The notes beneath the pieces are model-generated. The model saw only the letters and a program-made list of their open reading frames with translations. It had not been told where the DNA came from and searched no databases. Positions 1 through 9,116 of a stretch of DNA of 64,000 bases are shown here, in pieces. The position numbers and the translations under genes are program-made. Each line of letters starts with the position of its first letter. Position 1 is the first letter of the stretch. Source of the DNA: an uncultured Clostridia bacterium (lineage in GTDB: Bacteria > Bacillota > Clostridia > Lachnospirales > Anaerotignaceae); the NCBI GenBank assembly GCA_910587195.1, contig CAJUKL010000001.1:74764-138763 (forward strand), read 5' to 3'.

Positions 1-1442
1 AAAATACCAGCTAAATGCCCATCACTCATTACCATTACTCTGTCGCTCATACCTAAAAGTTCCGGCATTTCAGAGGAAATCATAATAATTGCTTTTCCTT
101 CTGCTGCAAGTGACTGCATAATAGTATAAATTTCATATTTTGCACCAACATCAATTCCACGTGTAGGCTCGTCCAAAATCAATATATCTGGTGCTGTCAA
201 TAACCATCTTGCAAAAAGCACCTTTTGCTGATTTCCACCAGAAAGATTTTGTATCAAGGTTTCCATATTTGGTGTCTTGGTATTTAATTTTTTGTTTTCC
301 TCTGCTGCAATCATTCTTCTTTTTCCATTGTTCAATACACCACCAGAAGCAAATTTTTTTTCACTTGCAATAATGGTATTATCGGTAATAGAAAGCACAC
401 CAAAAATACCTGTAGCACGTCTTTCTTCTGTCAGCAAACCAATTTTATGGTTTTTAGCATCTGCTACATTTTTTGCTTGATATGGTTGTCCATGAATGGT
501 AATGGTACCAGAAGCAATTCCTCTTAATCCAAAAATAGCTTCTACAAGTTCCGTTCTTTGTGCTCCAACTAATCCGCCTAGTCCTAAAATTTCTCCTTTA
601 TGTAAGTCAAATGTTACATCTTTAAAAGAACGTGGGTCTGTTGCAGTTAAATTTCGTACTTCCATAATCGTTTCGGTGCTTGTCTGGTAGGTTTTAGGTG
701 GAAAGCGGTTTGTCATATCTCGACCTACCATTCGATTAATAATTAAGTCTGTCGTCAATTCGCTTGCTGACCATGTTCCAACATAAGTACCATCTCTCAT
801 AATAGTTACTTCATCAGATATTTTTAATATTTCTTCCATCTTATGGGAAATATAAATAATAGAACGTCCTTCTGACTTGAGTTGTGCAATAATTTTAAAT
901 AAATGCTCTACCTCATTGTCTGTTAATGAGGAAGTTGGTTCATCCATAATAATAATTTTAGAATCATAGCTGACTGCTTTTGCAATTTCAACAAGCTGTA
1001 ATTGTGAGGCAGACAAGGTTCCCGCTAAAACAGATGGGTTAATATCCAAATCAATTTTTTGAAACAACTCTTTTGTCATTTGATACATTTTTTTGTGGTC
1101 AACCATAATACCGCCACGCATAGGAAATCGACCTAACCAAATGTTTTCCATAACAGGGCGGAATGAAATGGGATGTAATTCTTGATGAATCATAGAAACA
1201 CCTAAATCTAGTGCCATTTTAGAACTATTGATAGATTCTTTTTTTCCATCTAATATAATTTCGCCCTCATCTTCATGATAGATACCAAAAAGACACTTCA
1301 TTAATGTAGATTTTCCTGCACCATTTTCGCCCATCAGCGCATGAACCGTACCCGGACGTACTTTTAAAGTAACTTTATCCAATGCTTTTACTCCCGGAAA
1401 AAATTTAGAAATTCCGTTCATTTCTAATACATATTCGCTCAT
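1..1442 (-). CDS. mglA: Galactose/methyl-galactoside ABC importer ATP-binding protein, 3' end cut by window
   Basis: Reading the minus strand from an ATG at 1442 gives an open frame to the window edge, about 480 residues, with the C-terminus missing. It has two ABC ATPase halves, as sugar importers of the MglA/RbsA family do. The first has Walker A GENGAGKST near residue 42 and signature LSASQLQLVEIAKA. The second has signature LSGGNQQKVLFARWL and Walker B LILDEPTRGID. It should energise sugar uptake at the inner face of the membrane. A TTTTCCTCC-type complement at 1446-1455 supplies the ribosome site. The upstream mglB gene on the same strand, 119 bp away, supports galactose or glucose as substrate. 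A permease (mglC) is expected beyond base 1 but is not visible. Confidence 0.92.
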   Translation of the reverse strand, partial: MSEYVLEMNGISKFFPGVKALDKVTLKVRPGTVHALMGENGAGKSTLMKCLFGIYHEDEGEIILDGKKESINSSKMALDLGVSMIHQELHPISFRPVMENIWLGRFPMRGGIMVDHKKMYQMTKELFQKIDLDINPSVLAGTLSASQLQLVEIAKAVSYDSKIIIMDEPTSSLTDNEVEHLFKIIAQLKSEGRSIIYISHKMEEILKISDEVTIMRDGTYVGTWSASELTTDLIINRMVGRDMTNRFPPKTYQTSTETIMEVRNLTATDPRSFKDVTFDLHKGEILGLGGLVGAQRTELVEAIFGLRGIASGTITIHGQPYQAKNVADAKNHKIGLLTEERRATGIFGVLSITDNTIIASEKKFASGGVLNNGKRRMIAAEENKKLNTKTPNMETLIQNLSGGNQQKVLFARWLLTAPDILILDEPTRGIDVGAKYEIYTIMQSLAAEGKAIIMISSEMPELLGMSDRVMVMSDGHLAGI

Positions 1443-1561
1443 ATTTTTCCCTCCTTTTCTACTTTATTAACCGAAAAATGGATAACATTTAAAATAATAG
1501 ATAAAATAGAACGGAAAAGTACCCTTTTCCGTTCTGTAATAGCTACTTATTTACTTAAGTA

Positions 1562-2662
1562 TTATTGAAAATCTTTATAATTTTCAGCTGTAATTTTTAC
1601 ATATGGTATCCAAACATATTTACCATCTGTAATTTCATATCCAACATTTTCTTCTGTAATTTCTTGTCCTGCTGCTGCCATTGCTGCAATGTTTGTAGTA
1701 GCAATTCCTTGGTTTTCTGCATCATTTAACACTGTTCCTAATAAAGAACCATTTGCCATTGCTTCCAAAGCAGGAGCAGTTGCATCAACACCAACAACTG
1801 GCACAAATTTAGAAGCATCTCCTGTATTGTAGCCATTTGCTTTTAAAGATTCAATGACACCAAGTGCCATATCATCATTGTTGCAAAGAACTGCTTCGAT
1901 TGTTTCAATTCCTTGTGATGTGATAAAAGCATTCATAAGCTCTGTTGCTTGTACTTTATTCCACATAGCAGTATCATTTCCAATTTCTTCTACTTCAATG
2001 CCTGCATTTTGTAATGCTTTTACAGAATATTCAGTTCTTAATGTTGCATCTTGATGTCCTGGTTCTCCAGTTACCATAATGTATTGTAATTTACCATCTC
2101 CGTTTTTGTCTGCTGTTTCTTTGTTTGCATTCCAGTAATCTGCAATAATTTCTCCAGACATTGTGCCAGATTCTTCTGCTTTTGCACCAACATACCAAAC
2201 TTTGTCATAGCCTTGCATTACGTCAGCTTCTGGTTCTCTGTTTAAAAATACAATAGGTAAACCAGCAGCAGATGCCTTTTCTACCAATGGACCAGCAGCG
2301 GTACGGTCAACAGGATTTACTGCTAATGCTGTCATGCCTTTTGTAATAAAAGTATCTACTTGGTCATTTTGGGTTGCTTGTTTATTTTGAGAGTCAACCA
2401 ATTCAATTTTTGCACCCAATGTATCAGCCTGTGCTTGCATATTGTTTCTAACACCTGTCATAAAGGTATCATCAAATTTATAAATACAAACACCAATCTC
2501 TACATCAGACATATCAGCATTGCCTTCTGTTCCCTGTTCTGCTCCTTGTTCTGTTTCCTGTCCATCACTTTGAGGAGTTGAACTTTCGCCGCCACCGCAG
2601 CCTACCATAACACCCATTGCCATCATAGAAGCCATCATTAATGCAAATAATCTTTTTTTCAC
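1562..2662 (-). CDS. mglB: Galactose/glucose-binding lipoprotein of the Mgl ABC importer
   Basis: This 366-residue periplasmic-binding-protein-fold protein captures the sugar outside the membrane and delivers it to MglA/MglC. The start is a GTG at 2662 preceded by GGGAGG. It opens with a lipoprotein signal, MKKRLFALMMASMMAMGVMVGCGGG, with the lipidated Cys at about residue 22, followed by a Gln/Glu/Gly-rich linker to about residue 50. The mature domain begins EIGVCIYKFDDTFMTG and contains AVNPVDRTAAGPLVEKA and VLCNNDDMALGVIESL, typical of the Peripla_BP_4 galactose/ribose group. The adjacent divergent galK supports galactose as ligand. Other hexoses cannot be excluded. Confidence 0.92.
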   Translation of the reverse strand: MKKRLFALMMASMMAMGVMVGCGGGESSTPQSDGQETEQGAEQGTEGNADMSDVEIGVCIYKFDDTFMTGVRNNMQAQADTLGAKIELVDSQNKQATQNDQVDTFITKGMTALAVNPVDRTAAGPLVEKASAAGLPIVFLNREPEADVMQGYDKVWYVGAKAEESGTMSGEIIADYWNANKETADKNGDGKLQYIMVTGEPGHQDATLRTEYSVKALQNAGIEVEEIGNDTAMWNKVQATELMNAFITSQGIETIEAVLCNNDDMALGVIESLKANGYNTGDASKFVPVVGVDATAPALEAMANGSLLGTVLNDAENQGIATTNIAAMAAAGQEITEENVGYEITDGKYVWIPYVKITAENYKDFQ

Positions 2663-2726
2663 TTTTTAAAACCTCCCTTAAAAACGTAACATTTATTTTT
2701 TCAAAATTGAAATACTTTGTAAATTC

Positions 2727-2755
2727 ATTATAAAGGGACAAATTAGTAAAAACAA
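2727..2755 (-). promoter_or_regulatory. Candidate sigma-A promoter of mglB
   Basis: On the minus strand a TTGTTT -35 (2750-2755) and a perfect TATAAT -10 (2727-2732) are separated by 17 bp. The start would be near 2720, leaving a leader of about 58 nt before the GTG of mglB. The whole 347-bp mglB-galK gap holds only this promoter, the galK promoter, and a weak AT-rich inverted repeat around 2830-2848. No clear catabolite-repression (cre) site was found. Confidence 0.5.
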
Positions 2756-2926
2756 TATAAAATTCTTTGCTTTAGTATAAAAATTCTCTTTATTTTTACT
2801 ATATTATGACAAAATTCGGTAAAAAAACAATAACATAACTGTTATTTTTACATAATAGCAGCATGATATTTATTGTATAATTTTACGTTTATCATGTTAT
2901 GTATTTATTATTTTAGGATTCTATGA

Positions 2927-2955
2927 TTGACAAAAAATAGGAAATTATTGATAAT
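2927..2955 (+). promoter_or_regulatory. Sigma-A promoter of galK
   Basis: A perfect TTGACA at 2927-2932 is followed after exactly 17 bp by GATAAT at 2950-2955. Transcription would start near 2962, about 48 nt before the galK ATG, with an AGAAGGAGG ribosome site at 2992-3001. It fires away from the mglB promoter. Confidence 0.7.
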
Positions 2956-3009
2956 AAAGATAGGAAGTAAAATAATACTGATTGAATCAATAGAAGGAGG
3001 AATTTTAGA

Positions 3010-4281
3010 ATGAATATTAAGGAAAAATTAGAAAAAAATATTTGTTCAGAGCAAATAAAACAACTTTATGCCACAGAGGAACAAAATAAATATATTAATA
3101 GATTTCTTCATCTAATTGAAACATATTGTAATGTTTTTCATGATGATGTAGAAGGAGTCCGTTTATTTTCTGCACCAGGTCGTACAGAAGTTGGAGGAAA
3201 TCATACAGACCATCAAAAAGGGCATGTGTTAGCAGCTGGTGTAAATTTAGATATTATTGCAGCCGTAAAAGCAAACGATAGTGATATTATTCAAGTACAA
3301 AGTGATGGCTATAAAATGATTACAGTTGATTTAAAACAGTTAGAACCAAATAAAAGTGAAGAAGGAACAACACTTTCTTTGATTCGTGGAATTGCAGCTT
3401 ATTTTATCAAAATGGGCTATCCTGTCAAAGGCTTTAACGCCGTTATGACTTCCAGTGTTTTAAAAGGTTCTGGACTTTCTTCTTCTGCTGCCTTTGAAGT
3501 ATTGATTGGAACTATCATTAATGGATTATACTGTGACAATAAAGAAACAGCTGTTAAAATTGCGCAAATTGGACAATATGCAGAAAATGTATATTTTGGA
3601 AAACCATGCGGTTTAATGGACCAGACAGCATCTTCTGTTGGCAGCTTTGTAGCCATTGATTTTAAAGATACAGAGCACCCTGTTGTAGAACAAATTCCAT
3701 TTGATTTTAACTCTGTCAACCATGTACTTTGTATTGTAGATACTGGTGGAAATCATGCTGATTTAACACCAGATTATGCAGCTGTAACGGCAGAAATGAA
3801 ATCTGTTGCAGCTTATTTTGGAAAGACAGTGCTTTCTGAATTGTCTGAACAAGATATTTATAATAATATTCCTGCCCTTCGTCAAAAATGTGGCGACAGA
3901 GCAATTTTACGTGCAATTCATTTTTTTGCAGATGACAAAAAAGCTGTACAAGAGGCAGAAGCGTTAAAAAATAATGATTTTGAAACCTTTAAACAACTCA
4001 TTATGGCATCAGGTCATTCTTCCTTTACCTGTCTGCAAAATGTATATTCTACTTCAAATCCACAAGAGCAAGGATTGAGTTTAGCTTTGGCTTTATGTGA
4101 AAAAATATTAGGAAAGCAAGGAGCTTATCGTGTCCATGGTGGTGGATTTGCTGGTACAATACAAGCATTTGTTCCAATGGAATTGTTACATACTTTCCAT
4201 GCAGAAATGGAATCCGCTTTTGGAAAAGGAAATTGTCATGTGCTTTCTATTCGCCCTGTAGGTGGTGTGGAAATAAAATAA
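3010..4281 (+). CDS. galK: Galactokinase
   Basis: It phosphorylates galactose at C1 with ATP, the first Leloir step in the cytoplasm. The 423-residue protein carries the galactokinase signature GRTEVGGNHTDH at residues 57-68, the GHNMP ATP-binding loop LKGSGLSSSAA at 151-161, and the C-terminal GHNMP motif HGGGFAGTIQAF. It is somewhat longer than E. coli GalK (about 382 residues) because of an N-terminal extension of about 45 residues before SAPGRTE, common in clostridial homologues. It has its own promoter and an AGGAGG site. Its position beside mglBA fits import followed by phosphorylation. galT and galE are not in this window. Confidence 0.95.
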   Translation: MNIKEKLEKNICSEQIKQLYATEEQNKYINRFLHLIETYCNVFHDDVEGVRLFSAPGRTEVGGNHTDHQKGHVLAAGVNLDIIAAVKANDSDIIQVQSDGYKMITVDLKQLEPNKSEEGTTLSLIRGIAAYFIKMGYPVKGFNAVMTSSVLKGSGLSSSAAFEVLIGTIINGLYCDNKETAVKIAQIGQYAENVYFGKPCGLMDQTASSVGSFVAIDFKDTEHPVVEQIPFDFNSVNHVLCIVDTGGNHADLTPDYAAVTAEMKSVAAYFGKTVLSELSEQDIYNNIPALRQKCGDRAILRAIHFFADDKKAVQEAEALKNNDFETFKQLIMASGHSSFTCLQNVYSTSNPQEQGLSLALALCEKILGKQGAYRVHGGGFAGTIQAFVPMELLHTFHAEMESAFGKGNCHVLSIRPVGGVEIK

Positions 4282-4432
4282 ATATAAAAAAATAAAAAAT
4301 GAGGTTGCCCTGTTTATGCCTTGTACCAATCCAAATGAAGGGTAAAGTTTCAAGTTTTTTTGACAGACTGTATTCTTTTATAACAAAAAAGTGATTTATT
4401 TTTTAATTTTTTTGCATATTTATTCCACAAAG

Positions 4433-4465
4433 TTATCCACAGGCTGTGGATAACTTTGTGGATAA
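4433..4465. promoter_or_regulatory. Cluster of three perfect DnaA boxes
   Basis: TTATCCACA occurs at 4433-4441 and its complement TGTGGATAA at 4445-4453 and 4457-4465, on a strict 12-bp spacing. The first two form an inverted repeat with a 3-bp centre. A degenerate box (TATTCCACA, two mismatches) sits at 4421-4429. All match the consensus TTATNCACA bound by DnaA. The cluster lies between the galK and murC ends, 10 bp beyond the murC stop codon. It could titrate DnaA, act as a secondary origin element, or serve as a roadblock or terminator for murC. The remainder of the 4282-4432 gap holds an AT-rich tract and no recognised feature. Confidence 0.75.
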
Positions 4466-4475
4466 CTTATAAATT

Positions 4476-5855
4476 TTATGCATTCAAAAAGGCTTCTCCT
4501 ATCTGATATACATCTCCTGCACCTATGGTTAAAATTAAATCACCTGCTTGGCAATGTGCTTTTAAGTATTCTGTAATCTGCTCAAAATTACCACAATAAA
4601 TAGCATTTTTATGAAATTCCTTTATTTTTTCCACAAGCTGTTGTGCTGTCACAAGACCAGTATCTTTTTCTCTTGCGGCATAAATATCCGCAATAATAAT
4701 AACATCTGCATCACTAAAAGATTCTGCAAAAGAATCAAATAATGCTTTTGTACGAGAATAAGTATGAGGCTGAAATACACAATACATCGTATTATGATGA
4801 ATTTTTTTTGCTGCTGCTAAAGTTGCTTTTATTTCTGTGGGGTGGTGTGCATAATCATCAATGACAAGAATACCATTTTTTTCTCCTTTTCTTTCAAAAC
4901 GTCTTTGTGTTCCATGAAATTGTTCTAAACCTTTGATAATATCTTCTATTGGTAAAGAAAGAGTATAAGCTACTGCAAAAGCAGCAAGCGCATTTGTAAT
5001 ATTGTGGTCACCCGGAATGTGAAGATGAACACGACCAAGCAAATTGTCATGATAAAACACATCAAAACTATTTTTGCCATCTGGCTCATGGGTAATCTGT
5101 TTTGCTGTCCAATCTGCTTTTCCTTCCAAACCAACAGTTTCTACACGGCAAGCTAAATTTGCTGTAATTTCTTCTAAATGTGGAATAGCATGATTTACAA
5201 TTAAAGTACCATTTGCTGCAATATTTTGTGTAAATTTATGAAAAGATGCCCGAATATTTTCTAAATTTTTAAAATAATCTAAATGGTCTGCTTCAATGTT
5301 TAAAATAACACCAATCAAAGGATAAAATTGTAAAAAGCTGTCAAAATATTCACAAGCTTCTGCTACAAAATAAGAATTTCCACCTATCTTAGTATTGCTG
5401 TGAATCGTAGGTAAAATTCCGCCTACTGTAATAGTAGGATTTACTTTTGCATAAAGCAAAATATCTGCTATCATACCAGTTGTAGTTGTTTTTCCATGCG
5501 TCCCTGCAATCGCAACAGAATAGGGATAATCCTCCATAATCATACCCAAAAGCTGTGCCCTATCTATAATAGGAATCTTTTTTTGTTTTGCAGCAACAAA
5601 TTCTGGATTATCTTCCTTAATTGCTGCAGTATAAACAACAAGTTTTACCTCATCTGTAATGTTTTCTGCCTTATGTCCAATGTGAATAGAAATACCAATA
5701 TTACGTAAATGTTCTGTTTCATCTGATTCTTTCATGTCTGAGCCTGCTACTTGAAAACCTTTTGCAAGTAATATTTCTGCCAAGCCTGACATACTGATGC
5801 CACCAATGCCAATAAAATACACAGATGGATATTGTTTTAAAAAATCTTTTTTCAT
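4476..5855 (-). CDS. murC: UDP-N-acetylmuramate--L-alanine ligase
   Basis: It adds L-Ala to UDP-MurNAc in cytoplasmic peptidoglycan precursor synthesis. The frame is open to 5999, but I place the start at the ATG at 5855, which has a GAGGCGG site 8 nt upstream and lies below the promoter at 5932-5960. That gives 459 residues, the normal MurC length. It shows the N-terminal nucleotide loop GIGGISMSG (16-24), the ATP-grasp-like Mur ligase P-loop GTHGKTTTT (118-126), and the C-terminal motif DDYAHHPTEIKATL. It is monocistronic here. In Bacillus and Clostridium relatives murC often lies near the spoVG/glmU/prs region, and these genes are all in this window. Confidence 0.95.
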   Translation of the reverse strand: MKKDFLKQYPSVYFIGIGGISMSGLAEILLAKGFQVAGSDMKESDETEHLRNIGISIHIGHKAENITDEVKLVVYTAAIKEDNPEFVAAKQKKIPIIDRAQLLGMIMEDYPYSVAIAGTHGKTTTTGMIADILLYAKVNPTITVGGILPTIHSNTKIGGNSYFVAEACEYFDSFLQFYPLIGVILNIEADHLDYFKNLENIRASFHKFTQNIAANGTLIVNHAIPHLEEITANLACRVETVGLEGKADWTAKQITHEPDGKNSFDVFYHDNLLGRVHLHIPGDHNITNALAAFAVAYTLSLPIEDIIKGLEQFHGTQRRFERKGEKNGILVIDDYAHHPTEIKATLAAAKKIHHNTMYCVFQPHTYSRTKALFDSFAESFSDADVIIIADIYAAREKDTGLVTAQQLVEKIKEFHKNAIYCGNFEQITEYLKAHCQAGDLILTIGAGDVYQIGEAFLNA

Positions 5856-5931
5856 TTTAAACCGCCTCATTTTCTTTTTATAAATATTATGTTGAAAATA
5901 ATAAAAAATATGTTCTGAATCTATTTGATTT

Positions 5932-5960
5932 ATTATAGTATAGTCAAAGGGGAATGGCAA
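5932..5960 (-). promoter_or_regulatory. Sigma-A promoter of murC
   Basis: On the minus strand TTGCCA (5955-5960), a 17-bp spacer, then TATAAT (5932-5937). The start near 5925 leaves a leader of about 70 nt. The start point lies downstream of the upstream in-frame ATG at 5999, which supports the shorter MurC start at 5855. Confidence 0.6.
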
Positions 5961-6222
5961 TCCATAAACAGCAGACCAAAAATTAAAAAATAAGAACAAA
6001 AAATCTATTTTTTATTATTTTATACACCTAAAAAAATAAAATATAGAATGGAAATTTATAACATATCAAAAATAAGTTGTTCATTTTGATAAAAAATATT
6101 TCATTTTTTGTTAAAAATGTATAAAAAATTTTAAAAAACAAAATAAAAATTTCGTTTTTTACAAAATAGATTAGCAAAAATTGTTAAAAAATCATTATTC
6201 TAATAAAAAATTTATTTGATAT

Positions 6223-6251
6223 TTTACAAGGAATAAAAGATGTGCTATAAT
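6223..6251 (+). promoter_or_regulatory. Sigma-A promoter of glgC-glgD-spoVG
   Basis: TTTACA at 6223-6228, 17 bp, TATAAT at 6246-6251. Transcription would begin near 6258, giving an untranslated leader of about 90 nt before glgC, whose ribosome site is TTGGGGG. The rest of the 491-bp murC-glgC gap (about 5961-6222) is very AT-rich with A and T runs, and I see no gene in it. Confidence 0.65.
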
Positions 6252-6346
6252 ATGATTATACAATAATCATTTTGTATAGATAAGTTTTATCTGTGCCGAA
6301 TGCTTGTCTCAGTTTTATAAATTATAAAGTATTGGGGGTATAAGAC

Positions 6347-7630
6347 ATGCGTAAGAAAGAAATGATTGCCATGTTATTGGCAGGTGGACAGGGAAGCCGT
6401 CTTGGCGTACTGACTAGAAACGTAGCAAAGCCAGCCGTTACGTTCGGAGGAAAATATAGAATTATTGATTTTCCATTGAGTAACTGTATCAACTCTGGTG
6501 TGGATACAGTTGGTGTGTTGACACAATATCAACCTTTACGTTTGAATCAACATATTGGTATTGGGATTCCCTGGGATTTGGACCGTAAATCAGGCGGTGT
6601 TACCATTTTAGCACCTCACGTAAAAGGTGGCGGTGACTCTGGCGAATGGTTTATGGGTACTGCAAATGCTATCTATCAAAACTTGGAGTATATTGAAAGC
6701 AATAATCCAGAATATGTACTTATTTTATCTGGAGACCACATTTATAAAATGGATTATTCTGCTATGTTAGATTTCCACAAGGAAAAAAATGCAGCAGCAA
6801 CCATCGCCGTTTTAGAAGTAGGTTGGGATGAAGCAAGTCGCTTCGGTATCATGAATACAAAAGACGACGACCAAATTTATGAATTTGAAGAAAAACCAGC
6901 AAATCCAAAAAGCAATTTAGCCTCTATGGGTATTTACATTTTCACATGGAGCCGTTTAAGAGAAGCATTGATTGAAGATAGCAAAATTCACCCTGATAGT
7001 GACTTTGGTAATCATATTATTCCACGTATGCTGGAAGAAGGACAAACAATGTATGCTTATCGCTTCAAAGGTTATTGGAAAGATGTTGGTACCATTGAAT
7101 CTTATTGGCAAGCAAACATGGAATTAATTAGAACATTACCTGATTTTAATTTGTATGAAGATTTTTGGAAAATTTATACAAATACAGACCATCAACCACC
7201 ACAATATACAGGCCCAGACGCAAAAGTAAAAACAAGTATTGTTTCAGACGGTTGCGAAGTATATGGAGAAGTATATGATTCTATATTAGGCCCTAATGTT
7301 GTTGTAAAAAAAGGTGCTGTTGTAAGAGGCTCTATCATTATGGGCGACACTGCAATTGGCGAAAACAGCCAGCTAGACCGTTGTATTGTTGATGAAGGTT
7401 CTATGATTGGTGACAATGTTAAAATTGGTGTTGGCGACAATATTGAAAATGAAATGAAACCTAAAATTTATAACACAGGTATTACAGTAGTGGGACATAT
7501 GACTACAATTCCAAACAATGTTACTATTGGTAAAAACTGCGTATTGTTAGGTGAAGTAACAGAACGTGACTTTACAAATGGTGTATTGGAAAGCGGTAAA
7601 TCTGTGATTGTAGAGGAGGGTAACTTATGA
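6347..7630 (+). CDS. glgC: Glucose-1-phosphate adenylyltransferase, catalytic subunit
   Basis: It makes ADP-glucose from ATP and glucose-1-phosphate, the committed step of glycogen synthesis. The 427-residue protein has the nucleotidyltransferase N-terminus with [10 protein letters not shown] (residues 11-20), the conserved [15 protein letters not shown], the catalytic [20 protein letters not shown], and a C-terminal left-handed beta-helix region from about residue 290. All residues expected for catalysis appear present. The stop overlaps the glgD start by 4 bp, implying translational coupling. In Clostridia GlgC and GlgD form a mixed complex. Confidence 0.95.
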   Translation: MRKKEMIAMLLAGGQGSRLGVLTRNVAKPAVTFGGKYRIIDFPLSNCINSGVDTVGVLTQYQPLRLNQHIGIGIPWDLDRKSGGVTILAPHVKGGGDSGEWFMGTANAIYQNLEYIESNNPEYVLILSGDHIYKMDYSAMLDFHKEKNAAATIAVLEVGWDEASRFGIMNTKDDDQIYEFEEKPANPKSNLASMGIYIFTWSRLREALIEDSKIHPDSDFGNHIIPRMLEEGQTMYAYRFKGYWKDVGTIESYWQANMELIRTLPDFNLYEDFWKIYTNTDHQPPQYTGPDAKVKTSIVSDGCEVYGEVYDSILGPNVVVKKGAVVRGSIIMGDTAIGENSQLDRCIVDEGSMIGDNVKIGVGDNIENEMKPKIYNTGITVVGHMTTIPNNVTIGKNCVLLGEVTERDFTNGVLESGKSVIVEEGNL

Positions 7631-8742
7631 GAGCAATTGGTGTAATTTTAGCTGGTGGTAACAATGAAGGTCGTATGGGTGCCTTAACAGATTTAAGAGC
7701 ATCTGCTGCACTTCCTGTAGGCAGTTGCTACAGAGCGATTGACTTTGCTATGAGCAGTATGTCAAGCTCTGGTGTGCAAAAAGTAGCAGTATTGACACAA
7801 TATAATTCTCGTTCCCTGCATGACCACTTAGGTTCTGCAAAATGGTGGGATTTAGGAAGAAAACAAGGTGGTTTGTTTGTATTATCACCTTATATTAGCA
7901 GAATGGATTCTAATTGGTTCCGTGGAACAGCCGATTCTATGTACCAAAATATGTCTTTTTTAAGACGCAGTAACACACCTTATGTTATTATTGCATCTGG
8001 TGATGCCGTTTATAAAATGGATTTCAAAAAAGTTTTGGAATATCATGAGCAAAAAGGTGCTGATATTACTGTTGTTTGCAAAGACATGGCTGGCAAAGAC
8101 CTATCAAAATATGGCATTATGCAAATGGACGACAACAAGAGATTACAAGAGTTTGAAGAAAAACCTTTACAAGCTCAAAGCAACATGGCTTCCTTAGGCA
8201 TCTATGTTATTGGCAGAGAATTATTGATTGAATTATTAGAGAAGGCAAACGCTGAGGGAAGATATGATTTTGTAAAAGATATTATCATCCGTCAGAGAAA
8301 AACATTAAAAATTTATGGTTATGAGTTTGAAGGATACTGGAGTTCTGTAGGCTCTAGTATTGTGGACTACTTCAAAACAAACATGGATTTTCTGAAAAAA
8401 GATATTAGAGATATTTTTGTGAACGAATATCCTTATATTGAAACCAAACCAAAAGATGAACCTCCTGCAAAATATAATACAGGTGCAGAAGTAAGAGATT
8501 CTATCATTGGTAGTGGTTCTATTATCAATAGTAGAGTAGAACATTCTGTTGTTTTCCGTAAAGTGTATATTGGTGACCATGCAAGTGTAGAAAATTCTAT
8601 TGTGATGGAAGGTTCTCGCATTGGCAATGGCTGTGAAGTAAGATATGCAATACTGGATAAAGATGTTGTATTAGCAGATGGTCAAAAGGTTATTGGAACA
8701 CCAGATAATCCAAAGATAATCAGAAAAGGTACAAAGTTATAA
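7627..8742 (+). CDS. glgD: Glucose-1-phosphate adenylyltransferase regulatory-type subunit
   Basis: A 371-residue GlgC paralogue encoded immediately after glgC with an ATGA overlap. It keeps the fold ([40 protein letters not shown]). It departs from GlgC at key positions: the glycine-rich loop is altered and the [11 protein letters not shown] segment reads [12 protein letters not shown], losing a conserved Lys. This matches the GlgD family of Firmicutes, thought to modulate GlgC rather than catalyse. The beta-helix domain follows from about residue 280. The expected role is in a GlgC-GlgD heteromer in glycogen storage. Confidence 0.92.
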   Translation: MRAIGVILAGGNNEGRMGALTDLRASAALPVGSCYRAIDFAMSSMSSSGVQKVAVLTQYNSRSLHDHLGSAKWWDLGRKQGGLFVLSPYISRMDSNWFRGTADSMYQNMSFLRRSNTPYVIIASGDAVYKMDFKKVLEYHEQKGADITVVCKDMAGKDLSKYGIMQMDDNKRLQEFEEKPLQAQSNMASLGIYVIGRELLIELLEKANAEGRYDFVKDIIIRQRKTLKIYGYEFEGYWSSVGSSIVDYFKTNMDFLKKDIRDIFVNEYPYIETKPKDEPPAKYNTGAEVRDSIIGSGSIINSRVEHSVVFRKVYIGDHASVENSIVMEGSRIGNGCEVRYAILDKDVVLADGQKVIGTPDNPKIIRKGTKL

Positions 8743-8797
8743 GATTGTAAAAGCGTAAAGGAGGATAATTCCCAGGTCACATGGGAGGAGAGAGCGT

Positions 8798-9079
8798 ATG
8801 GAAATTACTGATGTAAGAGTGAGAAAGGTCAACAAAGAAGGAAAAATGAAAGCTGTTATTTCTGTAACTTTCGACAACGAATTCGTGGTTCATGACATCA
8901 AGGTAATTGAAAGAGAACAGGGCTTATTTATTGCAATGCCAAGCAGAAAATCTGCAGATGGAGAATTTAGAGACATTGCACATCCAATCAATGGTGTGAC
9001 CAGAGAAAAAATTCAGAGCGCAATATTAGAAAAATATGCAGTTGCTGCTGAAGAAGCAGAACAACAAGTAGAGGATTAA
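8798..9079 (+). CDS. spoVG: SpoVG RNA/DNA-binding regulator
   Basis: A 93-residue protein that opens [19 protein letters not shown] and contains [16 protein letters not shown] and [17 protein letters not shown], diagnostic of SpoVG. Family members bind nucleic acid and affect sporulation septation and many stationary-phase genes. It follows glgD by 55 nt, with no promoter seen between, and is closed by a strong terminator, so it appears to be the last gene of a glgC-glgD-spoVG transcript. The leader between them holds two purine-rich sites, AGGAGG at 8760-8765 and GGGAGGAGAG just before the ATG; the second sets the start. Confidence 0.95.
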   Translation: MEITDVRVRKVNKEGKMKAVISVTFDNEFVVHDIKVIEREQGLFIAMPSRKSADGEFRDIAHPINGVTREKIQSAILEKYAVAAEEAEQQVED

Positions 9080-9080
9080 A

Positions 9081-9116
9081 AAAAACATGGAAGGCAAAAG
9101 CCTTCCATGTTTTTTT
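9081..9116. terminator. Bidirectional intrinsic terminator after spoVG
   Basis: AACATGGAAGGC pairs with GCCTTCCATGTT around an AAAA loop, with T7 on the plus strand and A-runs on the left that give U-runs on the minus strand. It ends both the glgC-glgD-spoVG transcript and the converging guaB transcript, whose last gene stops at 9115. Confidence 0.9.

Noticed and set aside
191..690. Plus-strand open frames at the window start
   Set aside because: They are shadows of mglA, which reads through on the minus strand with full ABC motifs.
2819..2852. Operator between mglB and galK
   Set aside because: AATAAC/GTTATT pairing around 2830-2848 is short and AT-rich; it matches no clear GalR or cre site.
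4476..5999. Longer MurC starting at 5999
   Set aside because: The extra 48 residues do not look like MurC, there is no ribosome site, and a clear promoter starts transcription near 5925, inside the extension.
8781..8816. Tiny leader peptide (ATG at 8780, 11 codons) ahead of spoVG
   Set aside because: The AGGAGG lies about 16 nt from this ATG, too far; it more likely serves or assists spoVG.
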